Positions 51,453 through 60,187 of a stretch of DNA of 64,000 bases are shown piece after piece (within the stretch, counting starts at the first letter, position 1; the number at the start of each line of letters is the position of its first letter). The translations under genes were made by a program, and so were the position numbers. A model generated the notes under the pieces. It had not been told where the DNA came from. It saw only the letters and a list, made by a program, of their open reading frames with translations, and did not search any database. The stretch covers positions 1 to 64,000 of the forward strand of contig NZ_JBHEEH010000014.1 in NCBI RefSeq assembly GCF_041929845.1, read 5' to 3'. The stretch comes from Paenochrobactrum pullorum. Its GTDB lineage: Bacteria > Pseudomonadota > Alphaproteobacteria > Rhizobiales > Rhizobiaceae.

Positions 51453-52313
51453 TCACGCAAAACGCTTGGCTCCTGCAACGCATAAAACCACAATCAGTGT
51501 TGAAGCCACCATCGTCCAGGCAATAGGCTCATGCAAAAAAATACCAGCTAGAATAAACCCAAAAAAAGGTTGCAAAAGCTGCAACTGACCCACTCCGGCA
51601 ATGCCACCTAGCGCCAAGCCACGATACCAGAAAACAAAACCAATCATCATCGAGAAAACGGAAATATAGAACAATCCAAACCAACCGGCAGGTGTTACAT
51701 TGCTGACAGTTTGCGGCACAGTGAAAAACCCGATAATAAACATAACCGGAAATGACACCAGCAAGGCCCATGAAATAACCTGCCATCCGCCAAGTTTACG
51801 CGATAATGTTGCGCCTTCCGCATAACCAAGTCCGCAAATAATCACGGCTGCAATCATCAACAAATCGCCAGTCAGATTACCGCCGCTGCTGCCATAAAGT
51901 GCAAAACCTGCAACCGTTACTGCCCCAATAATTGAAAATATCCAGAAAACCGGCTCAGGCCTCTCACCACCGCGCAACACGCCAAAAAATGCAGTCGCCA
52001 ACGGTAACATCCCGACAAATACAATCGAATGCGCCGCCGTGATGTGCTGCAATGCTAAAGCGGTTAATAATGGAAAGCCCAAAACAGTACCGATTGCCAC
52101 CAAAATGAGCGGAAAAATATCGCTTCGATCAGGCTTTTGCTGTTTGAGAACCAGCAAAAAAAATCCACCAAGCAAGGCCGCAATAACCGCTCGTGCCGAT
52201 GTTAAAAACATTGGTTCAAAATCGAGAACCGCAACGCGTGTGGCAGGCAATGAACCGCTAAAAATGATAACGCCGATAAGGCCACTACCCCAACCTGCAC
52301 TCAACTTACTCAT
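51453..52313 (-). CDS. DMT-superfamily (EamA) transporter
   Basis: This is a 286-residue, ten-helix inner-membrane transporter in two EamA repeats (VAVLDFEPMFLTSARAVIAA in the first; MIGFVFWYRGLALGGIAGVG and LQLLQPFFGFILAGIFLHEP in the second). ATG 52313 has GAGG upstream. It is divergent from a MocR regulator with inverted repeats in the shared promoter. Such MocR/DMT pairs are common and the regulator probably controls the exporter. The substrate is likely an amino acid or a related amine (inference). Confidence 0.86.
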   Translation of the reverse strand: MSKLSAGWGSGLIGVIIFSGSLPATRVAVLDFEPMFLTSARAVIAALLGGFFLLVLKQQKPDRSDIFPLILVAIGTVLGFPLLTALALQHITAAHSIVFVGMLPLATAFFGVLRGGERPEPVFWIFSIIGAVTVAGFALYGSSGGNLTGDLLMIAAVIICGLGYAEGATLSRKLGGWQVISWALLVSFPVMFIIGFFTVPQTVSNVTPAGWFGLFYISVFSMMIGFVFWYRGLALGGIAGVGQLQLLQPFFGFILAGIFLHEPIAWTMVASTLIVVLCVAGAKRFA

Positions 52314-52377
52314 AAAGCCTCACTTTCATAAGGCAGTGCATTACGCTTATCTTGCTGGCGTTAACAGAAACAGTATG

Positions 52378-52418
52378 ATACAGTTTCAACAAACTGTATG
52401 GGTCAATATATCCATACA
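52378..52418. promoter_or_regulatory. Overlapping inverted repeats, MocR operator candidate
   Basis: ATACAGTTT-caac-AAACTGTAT (52378-52399) is a perfect nine-base-arm dyad. The sequence TGTATGG at its right end (52395-52401) also pairs with CCATACA (52412-52418). TGTAT/ATACA units thus occur in both orientations, within 20-60 bases of the MocR start and about 65 bases from the DMT start. This fits a dimeric regulator acting on both genes. Confidence 0.7.
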
Positions 52419-52434
52419 ATTTAAAGGGCATTTT

Positions 52435-53829
52435 ATGCGCACCACCGAGCAGACACGCACCGAAGAACTGATGAATGTCATCCGTGTCAAAATCGCCAAT
52501 CGTGTGCTCAGCCCATCGGATCGGCTGCCTTCTGTTCGTCGTTTTGCGGCCACCATGCAGGTTTCCCCTTCCACTGTCGTAGAGGCCTATGACCGGTTGG
52601 AAGCAGAAGGTATTATCCGCGCGCGACGTGGCTCCGGTTTTTATGTAACGGGCGCTGATCTGCCACCAATGGCGCTTGCTGAAATGGGGCCGATACGCGA
52701 ACGTGATGTTGACCCTTTCTGGGTTTCCAAACAGTCATTGGAAACCGATGATGGTGTTTTAAAACCCGGCTGCGGCTGGCTGCCACCGGACTGGATGCCT
52801 CATGAAGCATTACGAAAAGCCTTGCGTAGTATCAGCCGTTGGGAAGATTGTTTACTCACCGATTACGGCAATGCGCAAAGCACCTTGGCATTGCGCCGTT
52901 TGCTGCTCGGACGCTTTGCTGAAGAAGGTTTGAATATCGGTGCCGAACAAATTTTGCTGACCACTTCAGGCACACAAGCGATTGACCTGATCTGCCGCCT
53001 ACTCTTACGGCCGGGTGATACTGTACTGGTCGATGATCCCTGCTATTTCAATTTTCAAGCATTGCTGCGTGCGCATCAGGTGAAAATTGCAGCTGTCACC
53101 TTCACACCATCAGGCCCTGATATAGACGCATTTGAAACGATTTTGAAAGAGCAGTCTCCCCGTCTTTATATCACCAATTCGGCACTGCATAATCCAACCG
53201 GTGCCAGCCTTTCACCACAAACGGCTTACCGTGTTTTAAGTGCTGCTTCCGCGCACGGCATGACCATTGTCGAAGATGATATTTTTACCGATTTCGAGCC
53301 TAATCTATCACCGCGTTTGGCAATTTCAGATGGTCTAAACCGTGTTATTCGTATTGGCAGTTTTTCCAAAACATTATCTGCATCTGTACGCTGCGGATAT
53401 ATTGCGGCTAGTCCTGAATGGATTGAAGGGCTGACAGATTTGCAAATTGCCACAAGTTTTGGCGGTCCAAGCCCCATCACCAGCGCAATAATTGTAAAAG
53501 TTTTGGCAGGTGGCACTTATCGCAAGCACATGGATGAAGTGCGCCACCGTTTAACACTTGCCCGACTGGATGTCGCAAAGCGCTTGTCGGCACTTGGCAT
53601 CAAGCCTTGGCTGATGCCGCGCGGTGGTTTTTACCTATGGTGTCAATTACCGGAAGGTGTGGACTCTGCCATATTGGCGCGTCGCTGTATGGAAGAAAAA
53701 ATCATGCTTGCACCCGGCAATGCTTTCAGTGTTTCACAATCCGCGGCAGCACTTTTACGTTTTAATGTCGCGCAAACACAAAATCCACAGATTTACAGCA
53801 CATTAAGACGACTGTTGAAAGACATTTGA
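52435..53829 (+). CDS. MocR/GntR-type regulator with aminotransferase-like domain
   Basis: This protein of about 464 residues has an N-terminal GntR winged helix (about 5-75: LSPSDRLPSVRRFAATMQVS, then STVVEAYDRLEAEGIIRARR) and a C-terminal fold-type I PLP aminotransferase-like domain. PLP contacts are visible in YGNAQSTLALRR, SALHNPTGASLS, EDDIFTDF, and the probable Schiff-base lysine in RIGSFSKTLSASVRCGY. MocR regulators sense PLP adducts or amino compounds. ATG 52435 lies just downstream of two strong inverted repeats; a much longer frame beginning inside the DMT gene is spurious. Confidence 0.9.
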   Translation: MRTTEQTRTEELMNVIRVKIANRVLSPSDRLPSVRRFAATMQVSPSTVVEAYDRLEAEGIIRARRGSGFYVTGADLPPMALAEMGPIRERDVDPFWVSKQSLETDDGVLKPGCGWLPPDWMPHEALRKALRSISRWEDCLLTDYGNAQSTLALRRLLLGRFAEEGLNIGAEQILLTTSGTQAIDLICRLLLRPGDTVLVDDPCYFNFQALLRAHQVKIAAVTFTPSGPDIDAFETILKEQSPRLYITNSALHNPTGASLSPQTAYRVLSAASAHGMTIVEDDIFTDFEPNLSPRLAISDGLNRVIRIGSFSKTLSASVRCGYIAASPEWIEGLTDLQIATSFGGPSPITSAIIVKVLAGGTYRKHMDEVRHRLTLARLDVAKRLSALGIKPWLMPRGGFYLWCQLPEGVDSAILARRCMEEKIMLAPGNAFSVSQSAAALLRFNVAQTQNPQIYSTLRRLLKDI

Positions 53830-53844
53830 TCACATTTGGCACGA

Positions 53845-55269
53845 TTAACGCATCCCCTCATAACGCGAGAAAGCAGTGATGTTTTCATTGATACGACTTG
53901 TTTGCGTCAAGGGTGGAAATGCACGCTGCGCACAATTGGCACGTTCACATAATTTGCACCCCGCGCCAATCATGGTGCGCGCTTCCGGATCATTGATCGC
54001 CAGACCTTTAGAATAAACCAAGTGTGAGGCATGGGCCAAATCGCAACCAAGCCCAATGGCAAAGGTTTTTTCCGGTGCACCATAGCCGCCATGATGATGT
54101 GTCACTGTGCGCGCTATCCACAAATAAGCGCGCCCGTCCGGCATTTCGGCAATTTGTGTGCAAATACGATCAGGCGATAAAAATGCTTCATAGACTGTCC
54201 AGAGCGGGCAACTCCCGCCAACGCGGGAGAAATGAAAATCAGTCGCGGATTGACGCTTTGATATATTACCGGCTCTGTCGACACGCACAAAAAAGAACGG
54301 CACACCATGCGCACCGGGACGTTGCAAAGTGCTTAAACGGTGGCAAATGGTTTCAAAACCAACACCGAATTTTTGTCCCAGCAGATCAATATCATAGCGA
54401 AGTTCTTCCGCGGCGTTCAAAAAGCGGCCATAAGGCAAAATGACGGCACCAGCAAAATAATTCGCTAAGCCGATGCGTAAAAGTGCAATGGTTTCAGCAT
54501 CTGAAAACTCGGCCTGACCACAGAGCTTTTGCAATAGGTTTTCTTGCTCCAGAAAACAAAGTTGTGTCGCTATTTGAAAAGCGGACTGCCCTAAAGACAA
54601 AGCCCTTGATAAGGTCAAAACTTTATTTTGCAGATCAAAGTGCCGGACAGTATTTTTCTGCGCCCCAGTATCAATATAATCCACCCGCACGCCATGCATT
54701 GCTTGCAATCTTGCTGTTAAAGCGTCAACCAAGCGACCATTTTTAACATCAAGACTCTCAGCCAATCGTTCTGCCTGTTCATCCAGTTCGGCGATATGAT
54801 TACTTTTTGAATAAAAATAATCCCGCACCGCTTCATAAGGCATTGAACGATAGGTGTTCTCTGTTACCTGACGCGGATCGCCCAAACGGATCGCCAAACC
54901 TTCCGATTGCTCCACCGCCTGCCGCATTTGCTTGTAAAGCTGGATCACCGCACGCCCCATCGCTGGCAGATTGCTGACAATATCTTTGATATCGCTGTTG
55001 GAAATCGTCTCGCCAATGATCGGATTGGATAGGACTTGCCGCAACTCCCCCACCAGCCGCGTTTCATCCTCCTCCGAGAAGAATTGCACATCAACGCCGA
55101 AAGCAGAGTTCATCCGCAATAAAACCGGCACGGTTATCGGTCTTTGATTGTTTTCAATCTGATTGAGATAGCTCAGCGAAATACCCAATGCATTCGCCAA
55201 AGCTTGTTGCGTCAAGCTTTTTTCCTCACGCAGCCTTCGCAACCTTGCGCCGACAAATGGTTTTTTCAT
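53845..55269 (-). CDS. XRE-type short-chain acyl regulator (RamB/PrpR-like) of the methylcitrate genes
   Basis: This 474-residue regulator has an N-terminal HTH_3 domain (about 5-62: LRRLREEKSLTQQALANALG, then ISLSYLNQIENN). An IrrE/ImmA-like middle region (about 150-290; LTLSRALSLGQSAFQIATQL) and a C-terminal short-chain-acyl-type domain with clustered cysteines (GAGCKLCERANCAQRAFPP) follow. This is the RamB / Mycobacterium PrpR / ScfR family that senses acyl-CoA. ATG 55269 has GAGAGG upstream; an upstream extension of 28 residues is unlikely. It is divergent from prpD with RamB-like motifs between, so direct control of prpDCB is expected. Confidence 0.85.
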   Translation of the reverse strand: MKKPFVGARLRRLREEKSLTQQALANALGISLSYLNQIENNQRPITVPVLLRMNSAFGVDVQFFSEEDETRLVGELRQVLSNPIIGETISNSDIKDIVSNLPAMGRAVIQLYKQMRQAVEQSEGLAIRLGDPRQVTENTYRSMPYEAVRDYFYSKSNHIAELDEQAERLAESLDVKNGRLVDALTARLQAMHGVRVDYIDTGAQKNTVRHFDLQNKVLTLSRALSLGQSAFQIATQLCFLEQENLLQKLCGQAEFSDAETIALLRIGLANYFAGAVILPYGRFLNAAEELRYDIDLLGQKFGVGFETICHRLSTLQRPGAHGVPFFFVRVDRAGNISKRQSATDFHFSRVGGSCPLWTVYEAFLSPDRICTQIAEMPDGRAYLWIARTVTHHHGGYGAPEKTFAIGLGCDLAHASHLVYSKGLAINDPEARTMIGAGCKLCERANCAQRAFPPLTQTSRINENITAFSRYEGMR

Positions 55270-55299
55270 GCGCCACCTCTCCCTGCCCTTGTGAAGACT

Positions 55300-55330
55300 G
55301 AAAACTTCGCAAACTTTGCAGATTTGCAAA
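55300..55330. promoter_or_regulatory. RamB/PrpR-like binding motifs between regulator and prpD
   Basis: Three close copies of a RamB-type element (known consensus A[A/G]AACTTTGCAAA in Corynebacterium) stand together: AAAACTTCGCAAA (55301-55313), AAACTTTGCAGA (55311-55322) and TTTGCAAA (55323-55330). Another TTGCAAACTATT lies at about 55389. The match to a regulator of the same family next door makes these good operator candidates. Confidence 0.6.
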
Positions 55331-55457
55331 ATTTTCTTCACAAAACTCCACAATTTCAGTCATTTACCTCATTCTTTATAAGTGGATATTGCAAACTATT
55401 ACAAGTGGCACACGGACCAAAATCGTTTTTTGGTTATTTACTTATGGAGATGCATTC

Positions 55458-56972
55458 GTGAATTCACATACAGTCCGCACTTATAAATCAGCTGAACCTT
55501 TAGCGCGTGAAGATCAGCTGGCATGGAAAATTGCCAGCATTGCCGCTGATAATGTTCCGCTTGATGAAGATGTTGTCGACATGATCGGCAATCGTATCAT
55601 CGACAATGCGTCGGTTGCAGCTGCCTCTCTTGCCCGCCGTCCCGTCATCAGTGCCCGTGCGCAGGCCACTGCTCATCCTTATAAAAAAGGCGCCACTGTT
55701 TTCGGTTTGCCATCCGACACCCGCGTTTCGCCGGAATGGGCTGCATGGGCGAACGGCGTTGCTGTGCGCGAACTTGATTTTCATGACACATTTTTGGCGG
55801 CAGATTACTCGCATCCGGCTGACAATATCCCGTCCATTTTAGCTGTTGCCCAGCATTGCGGTTTAAACGGTGCTGCCCTCGCCCGTGGCATTGCAACGGG
55901 TTATGAAGTGCAGGTTAATCTTGTTAAAGGCATCTGCCTGCACGAGCATAAAATTGACCATATCGCCCATTTGGGTCCTTCTGCCGCGGCTGGTATCGGC
56001 ACCGCACTTGGTCTACCGGCTGAAACGATTTATCAGGCGGTTCAGCAGGCTTTGCATGTCACCACCACCACACGACAATCACGTAAAGGCGAAATCTCCA
56101 GCTGGAAAGCTTATGCCCCTGCATTTGCAGGCAAAATGGCAATTGAAGCCGTTGACCGCGTGATGCGCGGCGAAGGCGCACCATCACCGGCATGGGAAGG
56201 TGAAGACGGATTTATTGCATGGTTGCTAAGTGGCCCGAGTGCAAAATATAGCGTATCTCTGCCGGGTAAAGGTGAAGCCAAACGCGCTATCATGGACACC
56301 TATACCAAAGAACATTCGGCGGAATATCAAAGTCAGGCATTGATTGATCTGGCGCGCCGTATGCGCACAAAAATCAGCAATTTTGCAGATATCGCCAGCA
56401 TTGTTATCCATACCAGCCATCACACCCATTATGTGATTGGAACCGGTGCCAATGATCCGCAGAAAATGGATCCGAATGCCAGCCGTGAAACGCTCGACCA
56501 TTCGATCATGTATATTTTTGCAGTCGCACTGGAAGATGGCGGTTGGCATCATGAGCGTTCATATGCGCCGGAACGGGCAAAGCGTCCTGAAACGGTCAGC
56601 CTCTGGCATAAAATTTCAACGCTGGAAGATGAAACATGGACAAAGCGTTATCACAGTCAGGATCCGAATGAAAAAGCATTTGGCGGTCGCGTCGTCATCA
56701 CACTGAAAGACGGCACTGTCATCGAAGACGAACTGGCAATTGCGGACGCACATCCGCTTGGTGCCCGTCCGTTCAAACGTGCTGATTATGTCAATAAATT
56801 CCGCACACTGGCTGAAGGCATTATCGAAAGAACTGAACAGGATCGCTTCATCGCCACTGTTGAACGCCTGACAAGCCTTAAAGCAGATGAGCTTGGCGGC
56901 CTGAACTTCAGCGTATCGCCTGATCGTTTGGGTCTTGCATCACCAAAAGGCATTTTTGACTGCAACGCCTGA
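55458..56972 (+). CDS. prpD: 2-Methylcitrate dehydratase
   Basis: PrpD dehydrates 2-methylcitrate to 2-methyl-cis-aconitate in the methylcitrate cycle for propionyl-CoA. The MmgE/PrpD-family protein (504 aa) shows RELDFHDTFLAADYSHPADN, HDIAHLG-like KIDHIAHLGPSAAAGIGTAL, and HHTHYVIGTGANDPQKMDP. GTG at 55458 is chosen with GGAG eight bases upstream; the longer frame to 55389 lacks a ribosome site. It is first in prpD-prpC-prpB. No acnD/prpF pair is present, so the final hydration to methylisocitrate probably uses a general aconitase elsewhere. Confidence 0.92.
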   Translation: MNSHTVRTYKSAEPLAREDQLAWKIASIAADNVPLDEDVVDMIGNRIIDNASVAAASLARRPVISARAQATAHPYKKGATVFGLPSDTRVSPEWAAWANGVAVRELDFHDTFLAADYSHPADNIPSILAVAQHCGLNGAALARGIATGYEVQVNLVKGICLHEHKIDHIAHLGPSAAAGIGTALGLPAETIYQAVQQALHVTTTTRQSRKGEISSWKAYAPAFAGKMAIEAVDRVMRGEGAPSPAWEGEDGFIAWLLSGPSAKYSVSLPGKGEAKRAIMDTYTKEHSAEYQSQALIDLARRMRTKISNFADIASIVIHTSHHTHYVIGTGANDPQKMDPNASRETLDHSIMYIFAVALEDGGWHHERSYAPERAKRPETVSLWHKISTLEDETWTKRYHSQDPNEKAFGGRVVITLKDGTVIEDELAIADAHPLGARPFKRADYVNKFRTLAEGIIERTEQDRFIATVERLTSLKADELGGLNFSVSPDRLGLASPKGIFDCNA

Positions 56973-56998
56973 TTATCCAATCAAGGGAGAAAATAAGC

Positions 56999-58165
56999 AT
57001 GACAACACCTAAGCCGAAAAAGTCTGTTGCTCTCTCAGGCGTTGTCGCCGGCAACACTGCATTATGCACAGTCGGTCGCACAGGTAATGACCTGCACTAT
57101 CGTGGCTATGATATTCTCGATATGGCACGCGCCTGCGAATTTGAAGAGATCGCCTATTTGCTGGTACATGGCGAATTGCCAACCATAACGGAACTTGCAG
57201 CCTATAAAGCAAAGCTTAAAGCTTTGCGGGGCTTGCCGGAAGTGGTCAAGCGCACACTCGAACTGCTTCCAGCTGCCACCCATCCGATGGATGTGATGCG
57301 ATCCGGCATTTCAGCACTTGGTTGTGTGTTGCCGGAAGCCGGTGATCACAACCATCCGGGTGCGCGCGACATTGCCGATCGCTTGATGGCCTCCCTTGGT
57401 TCGATGCTGCTTTATTGGCATCACTTTGCCTATAATGGCCGCCGTATTGAGGTGGAAACCGATGACGACTCCATCGGCGGACACTTCCTGCACCTCTTGC
57501 ACGGCACAGCTCCAAGTGCCGATCATGTCAGAGCCATGCACACATCGCTCATTCTCTATGCCGAGCATGAGTTCAACGCGTCCACTTTCACCGCCCGCTC
57601 CATAGCAGGCACCGGTTCGGATATGTATTCCGCCATTTGCGGGGCAATTGGTGCGCTGCGTGGGCCAAAGCATGGCGGTGCCAATGAGGTCGCGTTTGAA
57701 ATTCAAAAACGCTACGCAAACCCGGATGAGGCCGAAGACGACATTCGCCGCCGCGTAGAAGTCAAAGAAGTCGTTATTGGTTTCGGGCATCCGGTCTATA
57801 CAATTGCTGACCCGCGCAACAATGTCATCAAACAAGTGGCGCATGAGCTTTCACTCGAAGCAGGCTCAACCCGCATGTATGATATTGCCGAGCGGATTGA
57901 AGCGACTATGGCCGAAACCAAAAACATGTTTGCCAATCTCGATTGGTTCAGTGCAGTTTCCTATCACCTGCTTGGCGTGCCGACAGCCATGTTTACGCCG
58001 CTTTTTGTCATTGCACGCACATCCGGCTGGGCTGCCCATGTGACTGAGCAACGCATCGATAACAAGATTATCCGTCCATCCGCCAATTATACCGGCCCTG
58101 AAAACAAAAAATTCCTGAGCCTCAATGAGCGCAGCAATCAGTCAATCAATGCACGTGCCGCATAA
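56999..58165 (+). CDS. prpC: 2-Methylcitrate synthase
   Basis: This 388-residue citrate-synthase family enzyme condenses propionyl-CoA and oxaloacetate to 2-methylcitrate. Motifs include ELLPAATHPMDVMRSGISAL, GPKHGGANEVAFE with an active-site histidine, and VIGFGHPVYTIADPRN with a second. The length and the DYHFAEHEFNAST-type region (LILYAEHEFNASTFTARSIA) are typical of the small-type methylcitrate synthases. GGGAG precedes the ATG, and it lies 26 bases after prpD. Confidence 0.93.
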   Translation: MTTPKPKKSVALSGVVAGNTALCTVGRTGNDLHYRGYDILDMARACEFEEIAYLLVHGELPTITELAAYKAKLKALRGLPEVVKRTLELLPAATHPMDVMRSGISALGCVLPEAGDHNHPGARDIADRLMASLGSMLLYWHHFAYNGRRIEVETDDDSIGGHFLHLLHGTAPSADHVRAMHTSLILYAEHEFNASTFTARSIAGTGSDMYSAICGAIGALRGPKHGGANEVAFEIQKRYANPDEAEDDIRRRVEVKEVVIGFGHPVYTIADPRNNVIKQVAHELSLEAGSTRMYDIAERIEATMAETKNMFANLDWFSAVSYHLLGVPTAMFTPLFVIARTSGWAAHVTEQRIDNKIIRPSANYTGPENKKFLSLNERSNQSINARAA

Positions 58166-58174
58166 GGACTTATA

Positions 58175-59086
58175 ATGACATATCTTATTGGATCCGAATT
58201 AAACGCAGAACCTGCCGGTCAGCGTTTTCGTAAACTGGTCGAGCAAAGCTCGATAGCCCAATTGCCCGGCGCCCATAACGGTATGGCTGCACTACAGGCC
58301 AAAAACGCTGGTTTTAAAGGTCTTTATCTCTCCGGTGCGGCGATGACCGCATCAATGGGGATACCCGATCTTGGGATGATTACGGTCGATGAAGTATCAT
58401 TCTTTATCCGCCAGATCGCCCGTGCCAGCGGCCTGCCTTTGCTGGTCGATGGTGACACCGGCTATGGCGAAGCCCTCAATGTCATGCATATGGTGCGCAC
58501 ATTTGAAGATGCAGGTGCTGGTGCGGTTCATCTTGAAGATCAGTTATTGCCAAAAAAATGCGGCCATCTGAACGACAAAAAACTGGCAAACGCACATGAT
58601 ATGGCAGCAAAAGTGGCTGCCGCCAACAAAGCGCGCCGCCATCTTTATCTGATTGCGCGTACCGATGCAGCCGCCAGCGAAGGCATGGATGGTGCAGTAG
58701 CGCGTGCCAAGCTTTATATCGAAGCCGGTGCAGATGCAATTTTTCCGGAAGCATTGACCACTGCTGATATGTTCCGCGAATTTGCGGCGCGTATGCCCGC
58801 TGTGCCATTGCTTGCCAATATGACCGAGTTTGGCAGAACGCCTTTCTTCACTGCGTCCGAATTTGAAGAAATGGGCTACCGCATGGTGATCTGGCCGGTT
58901 TCATCTCTGCGCGTTGCTAATAAAGCGCAAGAACGCCTTTATGCAGCGATCAAGCAAAACGGTTCAACACAAAGCTGCCTAAGCGACATGCAAACCCGAG
59001 CCGAACTTTACGACACGATCGGGCTTGCCAATTATGAAGCGCTCGATGCTTCGATTGTCAGCACAATAGTGCCGGAACCGGTTTGA
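58175..59086 (+). CDS. prpB: 2-Methylisocitrate lyase
   Basis: This 303-residue isocitrate-lyase superfamily enzyme cleaves methylisocitrate to pyruvate and succinate, finishing the cycle. It has LPGAHNGMAALQAKNAGFKG near the N-terminus, the metal-binding DGDTGYGE (about 93-100) and the catalytic KKCGH loop with C129. AAGGA precedes the ATG, nine bases after prpC. A terminator follows. Confidence 0.94.
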   Translation: MTYLIGSELNAEPAGQRFRKLVEQSSIAQLPGAHNGMAALQAKNAGFKGLYLSGAAMTASMGIPDLGMITVDEVSFFIRQIARASGLPLLVDGDTGYGEALNVMHMVRTFEDAGAGAVHLEDQLLPKKCGHLNDKKLANAHDMAAKVAAANKARRHLYLIARTDAAASEGMDGAVARAKLYIEAGADAIFPEALTTADMFREFAARMPAVPLLANMTEFGRTPFFTASEFEEMGYRMVIWPVSSLRVANKAQERLYAAIKQNGSTQSCLSDMQTRAELYDTIGLANYEALDASIVSTIVPEPV

Positions 59087-59101
59087 TGATTAGAATCTCG
59101 G

Positions 59102-59129
59102 AGCCCGCTCGAATTGAGCGGGTTTCTTT
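59102..59129 (+). terminator. Intrinsic terminator of prpDCB
   Basis: CCCGCTC (59104-59110) and GAGCGGG (59116-59122) form a perfect stem with a five-base loop, followed by TTTCTTTC. It lies 15 bases past the prpB stop and just before the convergent GrpB-like gene stop. Confidence 0.85.
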
Positions 59130-59756
59130 CTATATCCGGTTTACCTGATACAGCCGATAGGTTTCAAATAGTCTATCATAAATTTCTCTGACCACGGCCT
59201 GTTTCTTCATATTATAGGCTTGCACATTATCGACACCCTCTTTTGCCGACAATTTTGCTTGACCGTAGAGTTCACGGTCTGCGTTATGCGTGATCAGCCA
59301 ATCACGAAACAGAATATGGCGGATATGTTCCGGGCAATTCGGGGCAAAAACATGCAAATTAACCCGCGGTTCATTCAACCGCAACATACGGTGCTGATAC
59401 CAAGAGCGCTCACGCACGGTGAGCTGATAGCCAAGCTGTTCCAGTGCCGGCACATATTGTGCTTCATCATCCGGATTTTCAACAATCAGATCAATATCGA
59501 TAACCGGTTTCGCAGGCAAATCAGGAACAGCGGTTGAACCGACATGTTCAATCGCCAATGCCTGCTCAGATAATGCACCAGCAATATCCGCTTTGAGCTT
59601 TTCAAACCAATTGTGCCATTGCGGATCATAGTCTCTTACATCAATATGTTCAGGCTTCGGCTTTCCATGCACCCACGGATTTTCATCCGGATCACCCTCT
59701 TCAAATGTGGCAATCACCTCTGCAGCCGGCCAATTTTTCTCATATTTGAAAAGCAT
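59130..59756 (-). CDS. GrpB/UPF0157 nucleotidyltransferase-fold protein
   Basis: This protein of about 208 residues has the GrpB/UPF0157 family core. Family features are IDVRDYDPQWHNWFEKLKAD, IEHVGSTAVPDLPAKPVIDI with the GSTAV and D-x-D metal region, and LRLNEPRVNLHVFAPNCPEH. The fold is nucleotidyltransferase-like, but the reaction is not established for most members. The N-terminal 30 residues before the core differ from typical short members. Start is uncertain between 59771 and 59756. It is alone on its strand between prpB and a small orphan. Confidence 0.8.
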   Translation of the reverse strand: MLFKYEKNWPAAEVIATFEEGDPDENPWVHGKPKPEHIDVRDYDPQWHNWFEKLKADIAGALSEQALAIEHVGSTAVPDLPAKPVIDIDLIVENPDDEAQYVPALEQLGYQLTVRERSWYQHRMLRLNEPRVNLHVFAPNCPEHIRHILFRDWLITHNADRELYGQAKLSAKEGVDNVQAYNMKKQAVVREIYDRLFETYRLYQVNRI

Positions 59757-59808
59757 TATATTTATTCTCAAAAATCATTTTTATCAAACGGTTACAACAG
59801 CAATAGCA

Positions 59809-60126
59809 ATGAAACGATTGTTCCACTACCAGCTGCATCAATATCCTGAAATAACCTATAAAGCAACCGGAGCCGCAACCTTTGTAATGGTGGCGTTAAA
59901 ATCGTCTGAAATTCCGTTTGAGAGCATCGGCGGTACCGACATTGTAGCAACATTGCGTCGTAATGCCACCAAAGAAGCACCATTTTTGGTTTTCCGCACC
60001 GCGCTGGATGCACTGGCTATCATCGAAAAGGAGATACCAACTTTTATTAAAGGCATTGCGCAAAGCTGGGGCTGGAGACTACCGATTTTCTTCGGTCTGT
60101 TGATCTGGCCATCGGCAGTATTTTAA
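59809..60126 (+). CDS. Small hypothetical protein
   Basis: This open frame encodes about 105 residues from ATG 59809, in the gap before kynureninase. Codon usage in its second half (from about 59870) looks coding. It contains LRRNATKEAPFLVFRTALDA and ends with a hydrophobic, aromatic stretch (RLPIFFGLLIWPSAVF), perhaps a terminal membrane anchor. No ribosome site is clear for 59809, so the true start may be later, for example ATG 59887. I do not recognise the family and cannot exclude a gene remnant. Confidence 0.4.
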   Translation: MKRLFHYQLHQYPEITYKATGAATFVMVALKSSEIPFESIGGTDIVATLRRNATKEAPFLVFRTALDALAIIEKEIPTFIKGIAQSWGWRLPIFFGLLIWPSAVF

Positions 60127-60187
60127 GCTTTATTACCACCATATACGGCACCCCAGTTTGCGTTAATTTGAAAACAGGAGACAGCTC

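Noticed and set aside
52039..52434. Upstream extension of the MocR frame by 132 codons
   Set aside because: It runs antisense through the DMT gene and its promoter dyads; the GntR domain begins normally at ATG 52435.
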